Source of the DNA: Segnochrobactrum spirostomi
GTDB taxonomy: Bacteria; Pseudomonadota; Alphaproteobacteria; Rhizobiales; Segnochrobactraceae
Assembly: GCF_009600605.1 (NCBI RefSeq)
Contig: NZ_VWNA01000001.1
Coordinates: 2,776,501 to 2,840,500 of the forward strand
Direction: 5' to 3'
DNA length: 64,000 nt
Shown: positions 59,652 through 64,000 of the stretch, piece after piece
Layout: each line of letters opens with the position of its first letter
Numbering within the stretch: the first letter of the stretch is position 1
The notes under the pieces: model-generated
Seen by the model: the letters and a program-made list of their open reading frames with translations, nothing else
The model's database searches: none
What the model was told of the DNA's origin: nothing
Program-made: the position numbers and the translations under genes

Positions 59652-60874
59652 ATGAGCCACGCCGCCGCTCCTCCCATCGGTCTTGCCCGGCTCGGCCCGC
59701 TCTGGCTCCTCGTCTTCGTGGACGCCATGGGCTTCGCCATGATCGTACCGATCCTGGCCGCCAATCCGCTGTCGTCCGTTCCGGTCGTCCAAGCGCTGCT
59801 TTACGGCATCGCCGTCGGCATCTATCCCCTCGCGACCTTCTTCGCCGCGCCCCTTCTCGGTGCGATGTCGGACCGGCATGGACGGCTGCCGGTGATGCTG
59901 GTGTGCGGCGGGGGGCTCGTCGCGAGCTACGCGGCGATCGCGTTGGGCTTCGAGATCGGCTCGGCCGCGCTCGTCATCGTCGGCCGCCTCGTCGGCGGGC
60001 TCACCGCCGCGACCCAGGCCGTGGCGCTCGCCGCGCTTGCCGATCTCGGTCCCGCCGAGACCAAGGACGCCCGCATCAATATCGGCCTGTTGTCGTCGTC
60101 GCTCGGCTTCGTGCTCGGTCCCGTGCTGTCGGGCGCCCTCGCGGGCTGGGGATTCGGGGCACGGTTCGATCGCATCGCCCCCCTCGTCGCCGTCGTGGCG
60201 ATCGCGCTCGCGACGCTCGCCTGGCTCGGGGCCACCGACCGACAGGCGGGACGGCCGATCCCGGTCGGCACGGGCGCCGCACGTCTCGATCTTCTCGGCA
60301 GCCTGAAGGAACTCGGTCAGGCCTTCGCCTCGCCGGTGCTCCGGCGGCTCTCCGCGATCTTCCTCCTCCAGCAACTCGGCTGGGGCGCCTTCTTCTTCTT
60401 CATCCCGGTCTTCCTCATCGGGCATTTCGGGCTTCGGGCCGCCGAGGTCAGTTATTTCATGGGCGTCATGGGGCCGGCTTCTGCCTGAGCTTCGCCGTGG
60501 TGACGCCGCTCCTGCGCAAGCGCTTCAAGCCCCATCCGATCGCCGTCGGCGCGATGGTGATGACGACCGCGGCGATCGTCGGCGCGATCGTCACGCCGAG
60601 CGCGACCGGCGAATGGCTCCTTGCCGTTCCGGTCTCGACCGCGGTCGCGGTCGCCTACGGCGCCGTCATCTCGCTGTTCACCGAGGAGGCCGACGGCAAC
60701 GAGGGCGGCGTTCTCGGCGTCACCGCCTCGATCAACGCGCTCGCCTTCGGCCTGACCTCGCTCGCGGGAGGCGTCATCTCCGGCGGCGCCGTGGTCGGCC
60801 CGATCGTCGTCGCGGCCGTGATGATGGCGGCCTCGACCCTTCTTCTCCTCACACTTCGCAAGCCCAGGGGCTGA
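59652..60874 (+). CDS. MFS transporter, TCR/Tet family-like, interrupted by a 1-nt frameshift
   Basis: A 12-helix major facilitator. The N-terminal half has LLVFVDAMGFAMIVPILAAN, then the loop 2-3 motif GAMSDRHGRLPVML, characteristic of the DHA1/TetA group. The frame hits TGA at 60486 just after MGVMGP. Adding one G at 60476-60477 reads MGVMGPGFCLSFAVV and continues through TPLLRKRFKPHPIAVGAM to a stop at 60874, about 407 aa in all. Both halves are well conserved, so I think the break is a sequence error. It lies between a glycosyltransferase and rfbF. Transport of a sugar-related compound is not supported by sequence. Confidence 0.85.
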
Positions 60875-60876
60875 TC

Positions 60877-61695
60877 ATGAAGACGGTTCTTCTCGCCGGC
60901 GGGTTCGGTACGCGGCTCTCCGAATATACCGAGGACATCCCGAAGCCCATGGTGACCGTCGGCGGCCTGCCGATGCTGTGGCACATCATGAGCATCTACT
61001 CGCATTTCGGGCACAAGGAATTCCTCGTCGCGCTCGGCTACAAGGCCGAATACGTCAAGTCGTTCTTTCTGAACTACGAAACGCTGCATTCCGATTTCAT
61101 CATCGACATGGCGACGGGCAAGACCCGCGCGGTCGAGCGCCCCGCCGTCGATTGGAAGCTCGGCCTCATCGATACGGGGCTGCAGACCATGACCGGCGGC
61201 CGCATCAAGCGCATGGCGCCGTGGATCGCCGACGAGACCTTCTTCGCGACCTACGGCGACGGCGTTTCCGACGTCGACATCAATGCCCTGCTCGCCTTCC
61301 ACAAGAGCCACGGCAAGCTCGTCACCATGACGCTCGCCCGGCCCGCGGCGCGCTTCGGCGTGGTCGAGTTCGAGCCCGGCGGCCTCGTCCGCTCCTTCAA
61401 GGAAAAGCCGCTCGACAGCTCCGGCTACGTCAATGCCGGCTTCTTCGTCATGGAGCCGGACTTCATCAATTATATCGACGGCGACGACACCATCCTGGAG
61501 CGCGATCCGCTCGAGCGGGCGGCCGCCGAGGGCCAGTTGATGGGCTATGTCCACAACGGCTTCTGGCGTCCGATGGACACCAAGAAGGACGTCGATGACC
61601 TGAACAAGATGTGGCACACGGACGAGGCGCCCTGGAAGATGTGGTCGCTCGAGAGCAGCAGCGCGCGCAAGACCCGGGGGCATTTCGATGTTTGA
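60877..61695 (+). CDS. rfbF: Glucose-1-phosphate cytidylyltransferase
   Basis: Makes CDP-glucose from CTP and glucose-1-phosphate, the first step of CDP-deoxyhexose synthesis. The 272-aa protein has the nucleotidyltransferase signature LAGGFGTRLSEYTEDIPKPM and VTVGGLPMLWHIM, the acceptor segment TYGDGVSDVDINALL, and the RfbF-specific end HNGFWRPMDTKKDVDDLN followed by PWKMW. The start ATG at 60877 lies 2 bp after the MFS stop. The stop overlaps rfbG by 8 bp. The motifs distinguish it from dTDP- or UDP-type enzymes. Confidence 0.96.
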   Translation: MKTVLLAGGFGTRLSEYTEDIPKPMVTVGGLPMLWHIMSIYSHFGHKEFLVALGYKAEYVKSFFLNYETLHSDFIIDMATGKTRAVERPAVDWKLGLIDTGLQTMTGGRIKRMAPWIADETFFATYGDGVSDVDINALLAFHKSHGKLVTMTLARPAARFGVVEFEPGGLVRSFKEKPLDSSGYVNAGFFVMEPDFINYIDGDDTILERDPLERAAAEGQLMGYVHNGFWRPMDTKKDVDDLNKMWHTDEAPWKMWSLESSSARKTRGHFDV

Positions 61696-62761
61696 CGGCG
61701 TCTATCGCGGCAAGCGGGTTCTCGTCACCGGCCACACCGGCTTCAAGGGCTCGTGGCTGTCGTCGTGGCTGCTCGATCTCGGCGCCGAGGTGAGCGGCTT
61801 CGCCCTCGCCCCGGCCTACGAGAACAGCCACTTCGAGCTTCTGAACCTCAAGGACAGGATGGCCCACTTCGAGGGCGACCTGCGCGATGCCGAGGCGATC
61901 GCCCACGTCGTCGAGACGGTGAAGCCCGAGATCGTGTTCCACCTCGCCGCCCAGGCCTTGGTGCGGCCGGCTTATGCCGATCCGAAGGGCACGTTCGACA
62001 CCAATGTCGGCGGCGCGGTGAACCTGCTCGAAGCGATCCGTCGCAGCGACAGTGTGCGCACGCTCGTCTTCATCACGTCGGACAAGTGCTACCGCAACGT
62101 CGATTGGGAATGGGGCTACCGGGAAACCGACACACTCGGCGGCCGCGATCCCTATTCGGCGTCCAAGGGCTGCGCCGAAATCGTCTTCGATGCCTATTGG
62201 AACTCGTTCCTCAAGGGTCGGCTGCGCGCCGCGACCACCCGGGCCGGCAACGTCATCGGCGGCGGCGATTGGGCCAAGGACCGCCTGATCCCCGATTGCA
62301 TCCGCTTCCTGAAAGAGGGCGAGACGATCGTCATCCGCAGCCCGGACGCGACGCGCCCCTGGCAGCACGTGCTGGAGCCGCTCGGCGGCTACCTCCTGCT
62401 CGGCGCCCGCCTCGAAGGCGCCGAGGGCGACGCCTTCTGCAAGAGCTGGAATCTCGGCCCCGGCCACGGCGCCAACCGCACCGTCGAAGAGGTGGTGCGC
62501 AAGGTGATCGGGCTGTGGGGGGGCGGCGAGCTCTCGGTCCAGCGCGATCCGAACGCGCCCCACGAGGACCATTGGCTCCAGCTCAACACCGACCGCGCCA
62601 GCCATTATCTCAGATGGGAGCCGGTCTGGGGCTACGAGAGCTCGGTGACGGAGACCGTGCGCTGGTACCGCGCGTGGCACGAGGGCGCCGATATCCCGGC
62701 CTTCACCGCCTCGCAGATCGCCGCCTATCAGGCGGCGTGGTCGGGGCTCGGCCGTCCATGA
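61688..62761 (+). CDS. rfbG: CDP-glucose 4,6-dehydratase
   Basis: Converts CDP-D-glucose to CDP-4-dehydro-6-deoxy-D-glucose using bound NAD. The 357-aa extended SDR has the Rossmann motif VTGHTGFKGSWLSSWL, the RfbG-type segment VFHLAAQALVRPAYADP, the catalytic region ITSDKCYRNVDWEWGYRE, the YxxxK pair in DPYSASKGCAE, and TTRAGNVIGGGDWAKDRLIPD (core RAGNVIGGGDWA). It overlaps both neighbours, so the group is translationally coupled. Confidence 0.96.
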   Translation: MFDGVYRGKRVLVTGHTGFKGSWLSSWLLDLGAEVSGFALAPAYENSHFELLNLKDRMAHFEGDLRDAEAIAHVVETVKPEIVFHLAAQALVRPAYADPKGTFDTNVGGAVNLLEAIRRSDSVRTLVFITSDKCYRNVDWEWGYRETDTLGGRDPYSASKGCAEIVFDAYWNSFLKGRLRAATTRAGNVIGGGDWAKDRLIPDCIRFLKEGETIVIRSPDATRPWQHVLEPLGGYLLLGARLEGAEGDAFCKSWNLGPGHGANRTVEEVVRKVIGLWGGGELSVQRDPNAPHEDHWLQLNTDRASHYLRWEPVWGYESSVTETVRWYRAWHEGADIPAFTASQIAAYQAAWSGLGRP

Positions 62762-63201
62762 GCGTCGCGCCGGCGGAGGGCGACGGCTGGAGCCTGCGCC
62801 CGCTGCGCCTCTTCCCCGACGAGCGCGGTGCCGTCCTGCACATGTTGCGGGCGAGCGACGCTCATTTCGAGCGGTTCGGCGAGATCTATTTCTCGACGAT
62901 CCGCCAGGGCGTCGTGAAGGCGTGGCATCTCCATCGCACCAAGACGATCAACCTCGCGGTGCCGATCGGGGCCGTGCGGGTGGTGGTCTGGCGCGAGGGC
63001 GGCACGGCGCAGGAGCTGACGCTGGGCCGCGAGGCCTACGGGCTTCTCACCATCCGGCCCGGCGTCTGGTACGGCTTCGAGGGCCTCGGGGCCGGGGAAT
63101 CCCTCATCGCCAACTGCGCGACCGAACCCTACGATGCGGCCGAGGGCGAAGACCTGCCGCCCGACAGTGCGCGCGTCCCCTACCGATGGCCGCTTCTTTG
63201 A
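62758..63201 (+). CDS. dTDP-4-dehydrorhamnose 3,5-epimerase-like cupin (RfbC family)
   Basis: A 147-aa cupin in the RfbC-like family, shorter than true RmlC (about 180 aa). It shows FGEIYFSTIRQGVVKAWHLHRTKTINLAVPIGAVRVVVW (cores: GVVKAWHLH, and IGAVRVVV), where the histidine follows the position of the catalytic base of the 3,5-epimerases. RPGVWYGFEGLG and ANCATEPYD follow. Given the two genes upstream, the substrate is probably CDP-4-dehydro-6-deoxyglucose rather than a dTDP-sugar, epimerized at C3 and/or C5. The start ATG at 62758 overlaps the rfbG stop. Confidence 0.85.
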   Translation: MSVAPAEGDGWSLRPLRLFPDERGAVLHMLRASDAHFERFGEIYFSTIRQGVVKAWHLHRTKTINLAVPIGAVRVVVWREGGTAQELTLGREAYGLLTIRPGVWYGFEGLGAGESLIANCATEPYDAAEGEDLPPDSARVPYRWPLL

Positions 63202-63225
63202 GGCGGGTGTGATGAAGAGGCCCGC

Positions 63226-64000
63226 GTGAAGACTCTCGTCACCGGCATCACCAGCTTCGTCGGTTACCATCTCGCTGCGGGCTTCGCCGCGGCGGGGCAC
63301 GAGGTCGTCGGCACGGTCAGCCGGGCGGGCGACCTGCCGGGCATTCGCGGCGAGCGGGTGCGCCGGCTCGTGGCGCGCGGCGTGCCCATCCTGCCCCTCG
63401 ATCTGACCGACGCCGGGGCGATCGGCGGGATCGCCGAGGCGGCGGCGCCCGATCTCTGGATCCAGCACGCCGGCTACACCACGGCCTATGCCTCGCCGGA
63501 CTTCGACCTCGCGGCGGCGCAGGCGCTCAACGTGCTCCCCCTGAAGGCGATCTTCGCGGCGATGGCGCGGCGCGGCGGCGGGGTGATCCTGACCGGCACG
63601 GTCTCCGAATATTCCGACGGCGACGACCCGCACCGCGAGGACGAGGCGTGCGCGCCGTCGACCGCCTACGGCCTGTCGAAGCTCACCGGCACGCTCTATG
63701 CGCGCCTGCTCGCCGCCCGCACCGGCGTTCCCGCCCGGGTCGCGCGGCTCTTCCTCCCCTTCGGCCCCTTGGAGGCCCCGGAAAAGCTCTTGCCCGCGAC
63801 GCTCGCGGCGCTGCGCCGGGGCGAGCGCGTCGCCCTGTCGCCGTGCCTGCAATGCCGGGATTTCGTCGCGGTCGAAGACGTCGTGTCGCTCTATCTGAAG
63901 CTCGCGGCCGACCTACCCCGCGCCCCCTTCGATCTCTTCAACGCCTGCTCGGGCACCTCGCCGCGTCTCAAGGACGTCGTGCTCGCCTTCGCCGAAGACC
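63226..64000 (+). CDS. NAD-dependent epimerase/dehydratase family protein, partial at the right edge
   Basis: The frame is open from a GTG at 63226 to the end of the window (258 codons seen). It is an extended SDR with the motif VTGITSFVGYHLAAGF, a region ILTGTVSEYSDGDDP, the catalytic YxxxK in STAYGLSKLTGTLYA, and RLFLPFGPLEAPEKLLP. In a CDP-sugar operon the likely task is reduction of the 4-keto group to give the final CDP-6-deoxyhexose. The ATG at 63212 runs straight into a stop, so the GTG is the start. Confidence 0.85.
   Translation, partial: MKTLVTGITSFVGYHLAAGFAAAGHEVVGTVSRAGDLPGIRGERVRRLVARGVPILPLDLTDAGAIGGIAEAAAPDLWIQHAGYTTAYASPDFDLAAAQALNVLPLKAIFAAMARRGGGVILTGTVSEYSDGDDPHREDEACAPSTAYGLSKLTGTLYARLLAARTGVPARVARLFLPFGPLEAPEKLLPATLAALRRGERVALSPCLQCRDFVAVEDVVSLYLKLAADLPRAPFDLFNACSGTSPRLKDVVLAFAED

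Overview
This is a high-GC chromosomal window (about 70% G+C by eye over most of its length) from an alphaproteobacterium, most likely order Hyphomicrobiales (Rhizobiales). The pointers are heparinase II/III next to rsmB and htpX, a DUF1674 (SDHAF4-like) protein, an IalB protein, a DUF1127 protein beside a LysR regulator, EF-P with a GenX/EpmA ligase, and REP-type palindromes built on CTTCTCCCCGC. I cannot name the genus.

Layout. 0-5.5 kb: housekeeping genes (heparinase fragment, rsmB, htpX, DUF1674, DUF985 cupin, gloB, gluconokinase). 5.5-14.9 kb: a leftward four-gene RND efflux operon (adaptor, two permeases, outer-membrane lipoprotein) joined by stop/start overlaps. 15.1-26.1 kb: an exopolysaccharide locus. 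A leftward Wzz/BY-kinase gene faces a rightward run of phosphatase, EF-hand protein, acyltransferase, GT2, flippase, O-antigen-ligase-like polymerase, GT4 and DUF1972 glycosyltransferase, most with 4-nt overlaps. 26.0-32.7 kb: ohr with an operator-like palindrome, tRNA-Gly(GCC), a GNAT gene, a small membrane protein, an HxlR regulator divergent from an alpha/beta hydrolase, an SDR protein, and the divergent lysE(argO)/argP pair.

32.7-52.4 kb looks accessory. It holds a 12-kb autotransporter gene followed by SapC, IalB and AraC-family genes, then a broken second copy of the argP 3' half, then a low-GC two-gene unit (reverse transcriptase plus PD-(D/E)XK-like nuclease) ending at the 3' end of tRNA-Met(CAU). 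The two argP copies are direct repeats bracketing about 16 kb. The reverse transcriptase/nuclease pair is the best candidate for an undescribed system, probably anti-phage.

52.4-64 kb: a REP-rich spacer, divergent efp/epmA, a chemoreceptor, LysR, DUF1127, then a second surface-sugar locus (DxD glycosyltransferase, MFS transporter, rfbF, rfbG, a 3,5-epimerase-like cupin and an SDR that runs off the end). It probably makes a CDP-6-deoxyhexose.

Five otherwise normal genes (rsmB N-terminus, RND permease 1, BY-kinase, GNAT, MFS) can each be restored by adding one G/C, four of them at a run of five or six G or C. I read these mainly as sequence errors, not real pseudogenes.
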